Shown here one piece after another: positions 9,269 through 18,281 of a stretch of 64,000 bases of DNA (position 1 is the first letter of the stretch; each line of letters begins with the position of its first letter). The notes under the pieces are model-generated. The model did no database searches. It saw only the letters and a program-made list of their open reading frames with translations, and had not been told where the DNA came from. The stretch comes from Bosea sp. RAC05 (GTDB taxonomy: Bacteria; Pseudomonadota; Alphaproteobacteria; Rhizobiales; Beijerinckiaceae), in contig NZ_CP016464.1 in NCBI RefSeq assembly GCF_001713455.1, positions 1,784,001-1,848,000 of the forward strand, read 5' to 3'. A program made the position numbers and the translations under genes.

Positions 9269-10276
9269 TCACCGCGGCGCGGCGGCCCTCCGGAGCCGGT
9301 CGTTGATCGCCTCGCCGAGGCCGTGATCGGGGATCGGCGCGACGGCGATCACGGCGGGGCCGGCGGCATCGAGCGCCCGCAGATGCCCGAACAGGTTGGC
9401 GGCCGCTTCGGTGAGATCGCCGCCGGGGCTGAGATCGAGCCCGGGCGCGGCGCTCGCCAGCAGGGCCGGGTCGCTGCCGAAGCCGAGCCAGGCTTCGCCG
9501 GGGCGCGGGGCGTCCGCCTCGAGCCTGATGCGGGCTGCAGGTGCGTAATGAGAAGCGAGCAGGCCCGGCGAAATCGGCGCCAGGCCGGCCTCGCCCGCGA
9601 GCACGAGCGAGCGCCCGATCACACCCTCGATCGCGCTGCGCGGCAGGCCGCCGGGCCGCAGCAGGCGGGGCGCGCCGTCGAGACAGGCGACGATGGTGGA
9701 TTCGACGCCGACCTCCGTCGCGCCCCCGTCCAGCACGGCGTCGATCCGGCCGTCGAGATCTTCCAGCACATGGGCGGCGCTGGTCGCGCTGACGCGGCCC
9801 GAGCGGTTGGCGGAAGGCGCAGCGATGGGCCGCCCCGCCGCTTGCAGGATCGCATGGGCGAGCGGATGCGACGGCACCCGCAGCGCGACCGACCCTAGCC
9901 CGGCGCGTGCGAGCTCGCTGACCTCGCACCCGGCCGAGACCGGCACCACCAGCGTCAGCGGCCCGGGCCAGAAGGCCCGCGCCAGCGCGAGCGCGTTGGC
10001 TTCGAACAGCCCCTGCCGGCGGGCGGCTGCGAGATCGGGCAGATGCGCGATCAGCGGGTTGAAGCTCGGCCGCTCCTTGGCGCCGTAGATGCCGGCGACC
10101 GCGGCGCCGGAGGTTGCGTCGGCCGCGAGCCCATAGACCGTCTCGGTCGGCAGCGCGACGAGGCGGCCCTCCCGCAGCAGGGCGGCGGCGCGCGCGATGC
10201 CGTCGGCATCGGGCCGCAGGCGTTCCGTCACGCGGTCGGTGGGAACATCCTGCATCACGGGAATCTGCGTCACCAT
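9269..10276 (-). CDS. tsaC: L-threonylcarbamoyladenylate synthase (Sua5/YrdC/TsaC)
   Basis: A 335-residue Sua5-type enzyme. The YrdC domain (about residues 20-210) has the conserved GRLVALPTETVYGLAADA stretch and KERPSFNPL motif; a linker and a C-terminal Sua5 domain follow, which distinguishes it from short TsaC. It condenses threonine, bicarbonate and ATP to threonylcarbamoyl-AMP, the first step of the t6A37 modification of ANN-decoding tRNAs, in the cytoplasm. The ATG at 10276 has GGAG very close before it; a second Met 21 bases inside (10255) is also possible. The gene diverges from the acyl-CoA dehydrogenase across a 235-base spacer. Confidence 0.93.
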   Translation of the reverse strand: MVTQIPVMQDVPTDRVTERLRPDADGIARAAALLREGRLVALPTETVYGLAADATSGAAVAGIYGAKERPSFNPLIAHLPDLAAARRQGLFEANALALARAFWPGPLTLVVPVSAGCEVSELARAGLGSVALRVPSHPLAHAILQAAGRPIAAPSANRSGRVSATSAAHVLEDLDGRIDAVLDGGATEVGVESTIVACLDGAPRLLRPGGLPRSAIEGVIGRSLVLAGEAGLAPISPGLLASHYAPAARIRLEADAPRPGEAWLGFGSDPALLASAAPGLDLSPGGDLTEAAANLFGHLRALDAAGPAVIAVAPIPDHGLGEAINDRLRRAAAPR

Positions 10277-10304
10277 GGCTCCATCGCCGGGCGGTCGCGC
10301 CCGA

Positions 10305-10337
10305 TTGACCCCATACAGTTTACATATAAACTATATC
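10305..10337 (+). promoter_or_regulatory. Promoter with overlapping palindromic operator, upstream of acyl-CoA dehydrogenase
   Basis: The perfect inverted repeat AGTTTA-CATA-TAAACT occupies 10317-10332 in a strikingly AT-rich island. TTGACC at 10305-10310, 16 bases before TAAACT, could be the -35 so that the palindrome covers the -10. A repressor bound here would block transcription towards 10512. A related near-palindrome lies at 39280-39293 before the thioesterase gene, suggesting one lipid-metabolism regulator binds both (inference). Confidence 0.5.
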
Positions 10338-10511
10338 ACTGCTGCAGCGGCGCCGTTCGCGCAGCGCATGGCCTCGGGGATAGTTCCTCGCTACCATCGC
10401 GGCAACGCCAAAAGCGGCTGGCCGGGGCATGGCGCACCGCCAGCCGACGTCACGAAAACAAAGATGGCCGGCTGCGACAGTGGCAAGGCTGGCGTCCAGG
10501 GAGAACACATC

Positions 10512-12287
10512 ATGAGCTATCGCGCCCCCGTCGAGGACATCCTCGCCACGATGCGCCATGTGGCGGGCCTCGACCGGCTGATCGCGGATGGTCTGGCGCC
10601 GGAGCTCGATGGCGACATGGCCCAGGCCGTGCTCGACGAAGCCGCGAAATTCGCTGGAGACGTGCTCGCGCCGCTCAACCGCGTCGGCGACAAGCATGGT
10701 TGTGTGCTGAAGGACGGCGCCGTCACCACGCCGCCGGGCTGGAAGGACGCCTACACCGCCTGGGCCGGCGCGGGCTGGAACGCGCTGCCGGCCCCGCCCG
10801 AGCATGGCGGCCAGGGGCTGCCGGCGCTGCTGCAATCGGCCTGCATCGAGATGTGGAACTCGGCGGCGTTCGCCTTCGCGCTCGGTCCGCTGCTGACGGT
10901 CGGCGCCATCGAGGCGCTGCACGCCCATGGCTCGCAGCATCTCAAGGAGACCTATCTGCCCAAGCTCGTCTCGGGCGAGTGGATGGGCACGATGAACCTG
11001 ACCGAGCCGCAGGCCGGCTCCGATCTCAACGCGCTGCGCGCCAAGGCCGAGCCGGTGGGCGACGGCACCTACAAGATCACCGGCCAGAAGATCTACATCA
11101 CCTATGGCGAGCACGATCTGACCGAGAACATCGTCCATCTCGTGCTGGCGCGCCTGCCGGATGCGCCCGCCGGCACCCGCGGCATCTCGCTCTTCCTGGT
11201 CCCGAAATACCTCGTCAATGCCGACGGCTCGCTCGGCGCCCATAACGACCTGCGCTGCTCCGGCATCGAGCACAAGCTCGGCATCCATGCCTCGCCGACC
11301 TGCTCCATGGCCTATGGCGACAAGGGCGGCGCGATCGGCTGGCTGATCGGCGAGGAGAACCGGGGCCTCGCCTGCATGTTCACGATGATGAACAACGCCC
11401 GCCTCAACGTCGCCCTGCAGGGCGTCGCCATTGCCGAGCGGGCCTATCAGCAGGCGCTGTATTTCGCGAGGGAGCGCCGCCAGGGCACGGCGCTCGATGC
11501 GCCCAAGGGGGCGCCGATGAGCCCGATCCTCGTCCACCCGGACGTCCGGCGCATGCTGATGGAGATGCGCGCCAAGACACAAGGCGCGCGCGCCATCGCC
11601 TATCAGGTGGCCGAGGCGCTCGACCGTTCGCACCGCGCCGGTGACGCCGCCGCGCGCAAGGCGGCCGCCGAGCGCGCTGCGATTCTCACCCCCGTCGCCA
11701 AAGCCTATGCCACCGATATCGGCGTCGAGGTCGCCTCCACCGGCATCCAGATTCATGGCGGCATGGGCTATGTCGAGGAGACCGGCGCCGCCCAGCATCT
11801 GCGCGATGCCCGCATCGCCACGATCTATGAGGGCACCAACGGCATCCAGGCGATCGACCTCGTGCTGCGAAAGCTGCCGCTCTCGGGCGGACAGGCGGTC
11901 GCCGACCTGATCGCCGAGATGCGGGCCGTGGTCGCGCAGGTCAAAGCGGCCAACACGCCGGGCTTCGGCCACAGTGCGGCGCGCCTCGCCGCCGCCGTCG
12001 ATGCGCTGGAGCGCGCCACGCGCTGGATGCTGGCGACGATGGGCAGTGACCAGGGGGCCGTGCTGGCCGGCGCGACGCCCTATCTCAAGCTCTTCGCTTT
12101 GGCGCAGGGCGGCACCGGCCTCGCCCGCAAGGCGCTCGCCACCCGCACCGAGGCGCAAGGGGCGGACGATCTCGCCACCGCCCGCTTCTTCGCCGACATC
12201 CTGACGACCGAGGCGCCGGCGCTCGAACTGGCGGTGACGGAAGGCGCGGGCGCCATCGCGGATGCGGCGGCCGTCTTCGCGGCCTGA
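10512..12287 (+). CDS. Acyl-CoA dehydrogenase (large form with C-terminal extra domain)
   Basis: A 591-residue flavoprotein. The N-terminal helical domain contains the first family signature (GTMNLTEPQAGSDL near residue 160), the middle beta domain follows, and the C-terminal helical domain has QIHGGMGYVEE and IYEGTNGIQ, whose glutamate is the expected catalytic base. About 110 further residues form the extra C-terminal domain of the AidB/FadE-like long group. It catalyses the first oxidation of fatty-acid beta-oxidation, passing electrons to ETF. The ATG at 10512 follows a GGGAG site nine bases upstream. The palindromic island at 10305-10337 is the likely control region; no other beta-oxidation gene is adjacent. 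Confidence 0.93.
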   Translation: MSYRAPVEDILATMRHVAGLDRLIADGLAPELDGDMAQAVLDEAAKFAGDVLAPLNRVGDKHGCVLKDGAVTTPPGWKDAYTAWAGAGWNALPAPPEHGGQGLPALLQSACIEMWNSAAFAFALGPLLTVGAIEALHAHGSQHLKETYLPKLVSGEWMGTMNLTEPQAGSDLNALRAKAEPVGDGTYKITGQKIYITYGEHDLTENIVHLVLARLPDAPAGTRGISLFLVPKYLVNADGSLGAHNDLRCSGIEHKLGIHASPTCSMAYGDKGGAIGWLIGEENRGLACMFTMMNNARLNVALQGVAIAERAYQQALYFARERRQGTALDAPKGAPMSPILVHPDVRRMLMEMRAKTQGARAIAYQVAEALDRSHRAGDAAARKAAAERAAILTPVAKAYATDIGVEVASTGIQIHGGMGYVEETGAAQHLRDARIATIYEGTNGIQAIDLVLRKLPLSGGQAVADLIAEMRAVVAQVKAANTPGFGHSAARLAAAVDALERATRWMLATMGSDQGAVLAGATPYLKLFALAQGGTGLARKALATRTEAQGADDLATARFFADILTTEAPALELAVTEGAGAIADAAAVFAA

Positions 12288-12304
12288 GAGCCGCCTGCGC
12301 CGTG

Positions 12305-13099
12305 CTATCCCGCGGCCGGCTTGCGGACGCGAATGTGCAGGAACAGTGGCGCGACACGGGTGTCGGCAATGTAGGGATGCAGGCGCGCCATCTCGGGGCT
12401 GGCCGAGGGCTCGGCCATGTGCTCGATCATCAGCGGGGCCTGAGCGATCAGCGAAATCCATTCGCTCAGCGTCCTGTGGAAACGCGGCACCCGGAACGGC
12501 TCGACGGCGGCTTTTTCCTCGGGCGGAGCGGCGCCGAAGCGCCAGATGTCGAGCGCGCCGTCGATGCCGTCAAAGTATTGGGCGACCTCGACGGCGCGCA
12601 CGGTCCCGTCCGGTTCGCGCAGTACCTTGCGGTGCGGCGGCGTGAAGCACGGGTGAAGGATCGAGAACTGCAGGAAGCCGCCCGGCTTCAGCACGCGCGC
12701 CGCCTCTGACAGCACGAGGTCCTGCCGCGGCATGTCCATCAGCGACATGAAGGCGGTGGCGAAGTCGAAGCGCGCATCGGGGAAGGGCAGGGCCATGCCG
12801 TCGCCGAGCTGGTAGGCGATACCGAGCGGCTGCGCCGCTTCGGTTGTCAGAGCATGGCGGATGAAGGTCGGAGCGATGTCGATGGCGCTCATGCGCGCGC
12901 CGGCCTGCGCGAGCTTGCGGGTGTTCGAGCCTTCGCCGCAGCCGATATCGAGCCCATCGAGCCCCACCACGTCCGGCAGGTTCGCCATGAAAACGGGCGT
13001 GTTGAGAGCGTCGCGGTAGAGATCGTAGCCGGCCCGCGCCTGGCGGGTCCAGGTTTCGGCATTGCCCTCCCAGCAGGCGGCGACGTCTTCGGCATCCAT
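12305..13099 (-). CDS. Class I SAM-dependent methyltransferase
   Basis: A 264-residue methyltransferase of the Methyltransf_11/UbiE-like type. Motif I is LDIGCGEGSNTRKLAQAG (about residues 49-66), the acidic residue of motif II is in MSAIDIAPT, and ARVLKPGGFLQFSI is the usual post-motif strand. The N-terminus WEGNAETWTRQARAGYD is shared by many small-molecule methyltransferases. The substrate is unknown. The ATG at 13099 has a textbook GGAGGA site. It is convergent with the acyl-CoA dehydrogenase (17-base gap) and divergent from the SDR gene 67 bases away, so those two may share a control region. Confidence 0.85.
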   Translation of the reverse strand: MDAEDVAACWEGNAETWTRQARAGYDLYRDALNTPVFMANLPDVVGLDGLDIGCGEGSNTRKLAQAGARMSAIDIAPTFIRHALTTEAAQPLGIAYQLGDGMALPFPDARFDFATAFMSLMDMPRQDLVLSEAARVLKPGGFLQFSILHPCFTPPHRKVLREPDGTVRAVEVAQYFDGIDGALDIWRFGAAPPEEKAAVEPFRVPRFHRTLSEWISLIAQAPLMIEHMAEPSASPEMARLHPYIADTRVAPLFLHIRVRKPAAG

Positions 13100-13166
13100 G
13101 GTATTCCTCCCTTCGACACCCCGCCGCGCGGCGGGGGCGGACGACTGCCCATGCACAGGCGACAGA

Positions 13167-14012
13167 ATGATGACCCAGGATCTCTCCGGCCGCGTCTGCC
13201 TCGTCGCGGGCGCCTCGCGCGGGCTCGGGCGCGGCATCGCCCGGGCGCTGGGGGAAGCCGGCGCGACCGTCGTCGTCACCGGCCGCTCCAGCGAGGCGGG
13301 GCCGCGCACCGACCACCGCCCCGAGACCTTCGAGGACACGGCGCGTGAGGTCGAGGCCGCCGGTGGCAAGGGCCACCCCTATCGCTGCGACCACACCCAG
13401 GAACGCGAGGTCGACCAGCTCGTCTCCTGGTGCCTGCGCCGCTTCGGGCGGCTGGACGGGGTCGTCGACGCCGTCTGGGGCGGCAATGAGGGCTATGACG
13501 GCGAGCGCTATCCGGACGGCTCCGCCTTCGGGGCGCCGTTCTGGCGAAGGCCCGTGGCGCGGCTGGGCCAGAGCTTCGAGAGCGGTGTTTATGCACAACT
13601 GCTGCTGGCGCGCGCGGTCGCACCCGCCATGGTGCAGGCGCGCAAGGGCCTGATCGTCACCGTGGGCTTCGACACGTCAGGCGGCTATCTCGGCGACGTC
13701 GTCTACGATCTCGCCCAGGCCGCGATGAACCGGCTGACCCTGGCGATGGCGGAGGAGCTGAAACCCTTCGGCGTCACCGCGCTCGGCCTCTCGCCGGGGC
13801 GCGTCGCGACCGAGCGCGTCCGCGATGCCGGGCTGGCGACGGAAGCGTTCGAAACGCCGGCCTATGCCGGCCGTGCGGTCGCGGCCCTGCTCGCCGATCC
13901 GGCTGTCGCGCGCCATGCCGGGCAGGTGCTCAGCGTCGCGGATCTCGCGCACGCGCATGGCTTCACCGACCGGGACGGTAGCCGGCCGGAACGCTTCGTG
14001 CCGCAGGCCTGA
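13167..14012 (+). CDS. SDR-family protein lacking the catalytic lysine
   Basis: A 281-residue short-chain dehydrogenase/reductase fold protein of the DHRS1-like group. The nucleotide-binding motif is GASRGLGRGIA (about residues 15-25), with an NADP-preferring GRSS at 39-42. The active-site segment reads VVYDLAQAAMNRL: tyrosine 180 is present but the lysine four residues later is glutamine 184, and the usual NNAG motif is replaced by WGGNEG. It may therefore be a non-classical or inactive oxidoreductase. Two adjacent ATG codons (13167 and 13170) are possible starts. It diverges from the methyltransferase and is followed by the corA-like gene after 88 bases. Confidence 0.85.
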   Translation: MMTQDLSGRVCLVAGASRGLGRGIARALGEAGATVVVTGRSSEAGPRTDHRPETFEDTAREVEAAGGKGHPYRCDHTQEREVDQLVSWCLRRFGRLDGVVDAVWGGNEGYDGERYPDGSAFGAPFWRRPVARLGQSFESGVYAQLLLARAVAPAMVQARKGLIVTVGFDTSGGYLGDVVYDLAQAAMNRLTLAMAEELKPFGVTALGLSPGRVATERVRDAGLATEAFETPAYAGRAVAALLADPAVARHAGQVLSVADLAHAHGFTDRDGSRPERFVPQA

Positions 14013-14100
14013 CCCGCCCGTTATCGGTTTGACACGGCCTGCGGGTTGGAGTTCCTGCGCCACTCGACGTCGCCTCCCGACCAACCCGGACGGTCCCGCC

Positions 14101-15090
14101 ATGCTGATGATCAATGCCATCTGCCCGGAGCACGGCGACCGTCTCGTGCGGCGGGTCCTGCCGGACGAGGAGGCGATTCCCCAGGGCGCGGTCTGGGTCG
14201 ATCTGCTGAACCCCACCACGGCCGAAGACAGGAAGATCGAGACCTATCTCGGCATCTCGATCCCGACGCGGGAGGAAATGCACGATCTCGAGCCCTCCGA
14301 GATCATCTATACGGAGAACGGCGCGCATTACATGACCGCGCGCATCATCTGCCAGTCCGAAACCGACGTTCCCAAACTCGCCGACGTCACCTTCATTCTC
14401 ACCGAGTCGGCGCTGATCACGGTGCGCTATGACGAGCCGGGCGCCTTCACCATCTTCCTCAACCGCGCCAACAAGCCCGGCGGCTGCGGTCTGGAGCCCG
14501 CCGCGGTGATCGAGGGGCTGATCGAGGCGATCGTCGACCGCGCCGCCGAGGTTCTGCGCGGCGTCGGAGACCGCGTCGACCTTCGCTCGCGCCGCATCTT
14601 CGAGGGGCGCGGGTCGCAGGTCGAGCAGGGCGGCGCCTATCAGGCGGTGATCCGGAAGATCGGCCAGTACGAGCACATCATCTCGAATGTCCGCGAGAGT
14701 ATGGTCTCGGTCGAGCGCGTGCTGCTCTTCCTCTCGGCGAACTTCAAGCGCTCGAAGAAATCCGCCAGCGCGATCGTTCCTGAATGGCGCAGCGCCATCC
14801 GCGACGTCCAGGCGATCGAGGAGCACGCGACCTTCCTGACCAGCAAGCTCCAGTTCATGCTCGACGCGACGCTGGGCCTCGTCGGGCTCGAACAGAACAA
14901 GATCATCAAGCTGTTCTCGGTGGTCTCGGTGGTGCTGATGCCGCCGACCCTGATCGCCTCGATCTACGGAATGAACTTCAAGGCGATGCCGGAGTTGGAA
15001 TGGGCCCACGGCTATCCGATGGCCCTGGCGATGATGGTGATCTTCGCCGTGCTGCCATACCTGTTCTTCAGGTGGAAGAAGTGGCTCTGA
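14101..15090 (+). CDS. corA: CorA-family magnesium/divalent cation channel
   Basis: A 329-residue CorA-type protein: a large cytoplasmic N-terminal domain (about 1-265) rich in long helices, then two membrane helices at the C-terminus separated by the pore signature YGMNF. The second helix ends in the basic tail FFRWKKWL. The family forms pentameric Mg2+ (Ni2+, Co2+) channels in the inner membrane. The ATG at 14101 gives MLMINAICPE, typical for the family in this order. The next gene, an SLC13-type permease, begins 41 bases on and may be cotranscribed. Confidence 0.92.
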   Translation: MLMINAICPEHGDRLVRRVLPDEEAIPQGAVWVDLLNPTTAEDRKIETYLGISIPTREEMHDLEPSEIIYTENGAHYMTARIICQSETDVPKLADVTFILTESALITVRYDEPGAFTIFLNRANKPGGCGLEPAAVIEGLIEAIVDRAAEVLRGVGDRVDLRSRRIFEGRGSQVEQGGAYQAVIRKIGQYEHIISNVRESMVSVERVLLFLSANFKRSKKSASAIVPEWRSAIRDVQAIEEHATFLTSKLQFMLDATLGLVGLEQNKIIKLFSVVSVVLMPPTLIASIYGMNFKAMPELEWAHGYPMALAMMVIFAVLPYLFFRWKKWL

Positions 15091-15131
15091 CCACGCGAGC
15101 CTGAGATCTCGCGCAAAGCGGGATCGCGACG

Positions 15132-16916
15132 ATGACCACCCCCCAACTGCTCTCCGTCTCGCTCGTCGCGGTGATGATGGTCGCCTTCCTCTGGGGACGT
15201 CTGCGCTATGACATCGTCGCCATGCTGGCGCTTCTGGCCGGCGTCGCCCTTGGGATCGTCCCGGCGGGCGAGGCCTTCAAGGGCTTCTCCGACGACATCG
15301 TCATCATCGTCGGCAGCGCGCTGGTCCTGAGCGCCGCGGTCGCGCGGTCCCGGGTGATCGAACGCGCCCTGGCCGGGATCATGCCGGTGCTGGGCTCGAC
15401 CCAGGCCCAGGTGGTGCTTCTCGTGGTCGTCGTCGCGGTGATGTCGGCGATCATCAAGAACATCGGCGCGCTCGCCATGATGCTGCCGATCGCCTACCAG
15501 CTCGCCCGCAAGGGCGGCCGCTCGCCCTCCGTCTTCCTGATGCCGATGGCCTTCGCCTCGCTGCTCGGCGGCATCGTCACCCTCGTCGGCACCTCGCCCA
15601 ACGTCATCGTCGCCCGGGTTCGGGCCGAACTCGGCGGCGAGCCCTTCTCGATGTTCGACTTCACCCCCGTCGGGATTGTCGTCGCGCTCGCCGGCTGTGC
15701 CTTCCTCGCCATCGGCTACCGCCTGTTGCCGCAGGAAAGGCGCGGCGCGGTCTCGCTCGACCAGGCGATCGACATCAAGGACTATGTGACGGAGGCCGCG
15801 ATCGTCGAGACCTCGGCGCTCGCGGGCAAGACGGTCGCCGAGCTCAAGGCGCTGGGCGGGGGCGAACTCCAGATCGTCGCGATCCTGCGTGACGAGCGGC
15901 GCCTGCAGGCGCCCTTGCCGGACGCCAGCCTGAAGGCCGGCGACACGCTGCTCCTGCGCGGCGATGCGGCGGTGCTGGAGCGCGTCGTCGCCGAGGGCGG
16001 ACTCGATCTCGACGGCCAGCATCGCCCGATCGAGAAGGAGGACGCGCTCGATCCCGATCAGGTCAGCGAGGCGATCATCGGCCCCAATTCGGTGCTGATC
16101 GGCCAGTCGGCCGGCGATATCGGGCTGCACGCCCGCTTCGGCGTCAACATGATCGCGATCAGCCGCTCCGGCGAGCGCTTCACGCAGCGCCTGCGCGACA
16201 TCCGCCTGCGGGCCGGCGACATCGTCGTCATCCAGGGCGACGAGAAGCAGCTGCCGGAGAAGCTGATGGAGCTCGGCCTGCTGCCGCTGGCCGACCGGGT
16301 CGTCTCGCTGGGCTCGACCCGCAAGGCGGTCATGACCGTCTCGATCGTGCTCGCGGCGGTGATAGCGCTCGCCTTCGGCCTCGCCCCCGTGCCGCTGACC
16401 TTCTTCGCCGCCGCGGTGCTCCTGATCGCGCTGCGCTGCCTGCCGCTGCGCGAGGCCTACAGCAGCATCGATGCGCCGATCCTGCTGATGCTGGCGGCGC
16501 TGATCCCGGTCAGCGACACGCTGCGCTCGACAGGCGCCACCGACGTCTTCGCCGGCTGGCTGGCGCAAATCGGCTCGGGGATGCCGGGCTGGGCCTCGGT
16601 CGCGCTGATCCTGGCGGCTGCGATGGCGGTGACGCCGTTTCTCAACAATGCCGCGACCGTGCTGGTGATGGCGCCGATCGGCGCGGGCTTTGCCGCCAAG
16701 CTCGGCTACAATCCGGATGCCTTCCTGATGGCGGTGGCGATCGGCGCGGCCTGCGATTTCCTCACGCCGATCGGCCACCAGTGCAACACGCTGGTGATGG
16801 GCCCCGGCGGCTACCGGTTCAGCGATTACCCCCGGCTGGGCGCGCCGCTGTCGCTGATCGTCCTGGTCGTGGCCGTCCCGATGATCCTTCTCGTCTGGCC
16901 GTTGCAGGCGGGGTGA
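15132..16916 (+). CDS. SLC13-family permease with TrkA-C domains
   Basis: A 594-residue transporter. Two halves of membrane helices (about 5-205 and 400-594) flank a cytoplasmic region with two TrkA-C (RCK_C) domains (about 215-385). The SLC13/ArsB-type signatures LLGGIVTLVGTSPNVIV and TPFLNNAATVLVMAPIG mark the two substrate-binding re-entrant loops. Members carry sulfate, dicarboxylates or other anions with sodium or protons; the two RCK_C domains suggest ligand gating. The substrate cannot be read here. It follows corA on the same strand. Confidence 0.9.
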   Translation: MTTPQLLSVSLVAVMMVAFLWGRLRYDIVAMLALLAGVALGIVPAGEAFKGFSDDIVIIVGSALVLSAAVARSRVIERALAGIMPVLGSTQAQVVLLVVVVAVMSAIIKNIGALAMMLPIAYQLARKGGRSPSVFLMPMAFASLLGGIVTLVGTSPNVIVARVRAELGGEPFSMFDFTPVGIVVALAGCAFLAIGYRLLPQERRGAVSLDQAIDIKDYVTEAAIVETSALAGKTVAELKALGGGELQIVAILRDERRLQAPLPDASLKAGDTLLLRGDAAVLERVVAEGGLDLDGQHRPIEKEDALDPDQVSEAIIGPNSVLIGQSAGDIGLHARFGVNMIAISRSGERFTQRLRDIRLRAGDIVVIQGDEKQLPEKLMELGLLPLADRVVSLGSTRKAVMTVSIVLAAVIALAFGLAPVPLTFFAAAVLLIALRCLPLREAYSSIDAPILLMLAALIPVSDTLRSTGATDVFAGWLAQIGSGMPGWASVALILAAAMAVTPFLNNAATVLVMAPIGAGFAAKLGYNPDAFLMAVAIGAACDFLTPIGHQCNTLVMGPGGYRFSDYPRLGAPLSLIVLVVAVPMILLVWPLQAG

Positions 16917-17039
16917 TCCCGCACTGCGGCGCATCTCGGCGCTGCGGCATGAAACCGTCCGGCTTCTTGTGCGTTGCAGCATTACGGCCCATACCAGTGC
17001 GGCCACCGCAACCTCTCCCAACCAACGAAAGGAGCGACG

Positions 17040-17183
17040 ATGCTGGAACGGCATGAGGGCGACAGCCTGCCCGAGGACGAGCGCGACCGTCCCGAACCGC
17101 AAGTCGAGGCCACCGAGACCGACACGACCACGGCAGTCTCGAACCGCGACTACCAGGCCGGCTTCTGGAGCCCGCCGAACTGA
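17040..17183 (+). CDS. Small acidic hypothetical protein, 47 residues
   Basis: An ATG at 17040 follows an excellent ribosome binding site (GAAAGGAG, 17027-17034) by five bases, which makes this a real small gene rather than a chance frame. The product MLERHEGDSLPEDERDRPEP... is very acidic, lacks membrane or signal segments and ends in QAGFWSPPN. It should be largely disordered and cytoplasmic. I do not recognise a family. It lies between the SLC13 permease (123 bases upstream) and the lipid kinase, both on the same strand. Confidence 0.6.
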   Translation: MLERHEGDSLPEDERDRPEPQVEATETDTTTAVSNRDYQAGFWSPPN

Positions 17184-17319
17184 GGCGGCCAGGTGCAACA
17201 GGGTCCGGCGCGGCAACTGCCGCGCCGCGCCCGTCGAGCCGCCGCGGTTGAAAAGCCGCCCGCACCCGCCCACTTCCGTGACCCGGCCGGGTTTGGCCAA
17301 GAGGGGATTGGCGCAGGCC

Positions 17320-18249
17320 ATGACGGAAACCACGAGACGGCGGGCCCTGCTGCTCCGCAATCCGAAGTCGCGACGCGGCGGCGAGTCGATCGACTCCGTG
17401 CTGCGGCGGCTCGAGGACGGCGGCATCGCGACAACCGTCGAAACCTTCGAGCATCTGCCCGAGATCGCGCGCGACATCGTGCGACTGCGGGAATCGGCCG
17501 ATCTCGTCATCGTCTGCGGCGGGGATGGCTCGGTCTCGTCGTCCGCGCTCGCGGTGATGGAGAGCGGCCTGCCGCTCGGCATCATCCCGATGGGGACGGC
17601 CAACGACCTCGCCCGCACGCTCGACCTGCCGCTCGACCCGGCCGAGGCGGCGAGCGTGATCGCCGCCGGCGCGACCCGGCTCGTCGATGTCGGCACGGTC
17701 AACGGCCACGCCTTCTTCAACGTCGCGAGCATCGGGCTCAGCAGCGAACTCGCGCAGGGGCTTGACCCGGCGCTGAAGAAGCGCTTCGGGCGGATCGGCT
17801 ATGCGCTGGCGGCGCTCAAGGTCCTGACGCGCGCCTCGGTCTTTGGCGCGACGATCATCGAGAAGGGGCGGGCCACCCGGGTCGAGACCTACCAGATCGC
17901 AATCGGCAATGGCCGCCATTATGGCGGCGGCAACGTGATCGAACAGGACGCCGAGATCGACGACGGTTCGCTCGACCTCTACAGCCTCGAACTCAGGAAC
18001 GTCTGGAAGCTGGCCTTGATGCTGCGCTCCTTCCGCTCGGGCACGCATGGCGCCTGGCAGGAGGTCCGCACCGCCAAATGCACCGAATTCACGATCGAGA
18101 CGCGCAAGCCCATGCCGATCAATGCGGATGGAGAGATCGTCACGGCGACGCCGGCGCTGTTCAAGGTTCACCCCAGGGCGGTCGCGATCTTCGCGCCGCC
18201 GGCGGAGCCTTCCCGCGCGCGGCCCCTGGCGCCGCTGTACCACCGCTAG
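17320..18249 (+). CDS. Diacylglycerol kinase-like lipid kinase (YegS/DagK family)
   Basis: A 309-residue DAGK_cat-domain protein. After LLLRNPKSRRGG (the phosphate-binding strand of these kinases, residues about 9-20) comes the catalytic loop VIVCGGDGSVSSSA with the GGDG nucleotide motif, and GIIPMGTANDLARTL, the second conserved segment. The C-terminal beta domain contains NGRHYGGGNVI. These cytoplasmic or peripheral enzymes phosphorylate diacylglycerol, phosphatidylglycerol or sphingoid lipids; substrate unknown. The start ATG at 17320 gives the family's short N-terminus; upstream in-frame sequence is Pro/Arg-rich and not conserved-looking. Confidence 0.88.
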   Translation: MTETTRRRALLLRNPKSRRGGESIDSVLRRLEDGGIATTVETFEHLPEIARDIVRLRESADLVIVCGGDGSVSSSALAVMESGLPLGIIPMGTANDLARTLDLPLDPAEAASVIAAGATRLVDVGTVNGHAFFNVASIGLSSELAQGLDPALKKRFGRIGYALAALKVLTRASVFGATIIEKGRATRVETYQIAIGNGRHYGGGNVIEQDAEIDDGSLDLYSLELRNVWKLALMLRSFRSGTHGAWQEVRTAKCTEFTIETRKPMPINADGEIVTATPALFKVHPRAVAIFAPPAEPSRARPLAPLYHR

Positions 18250-18281
18250 CGCGGCCCGCTCCGATCGGGGATCGCCCCGGA

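Noticed and set aside
15012..17732. A 906-codon open frame on the minus strand
   Set aside because: It lies opposite the SLC13 permease and neighbours, with repetitive Arg/His/Asp composition typical of antisense frames.
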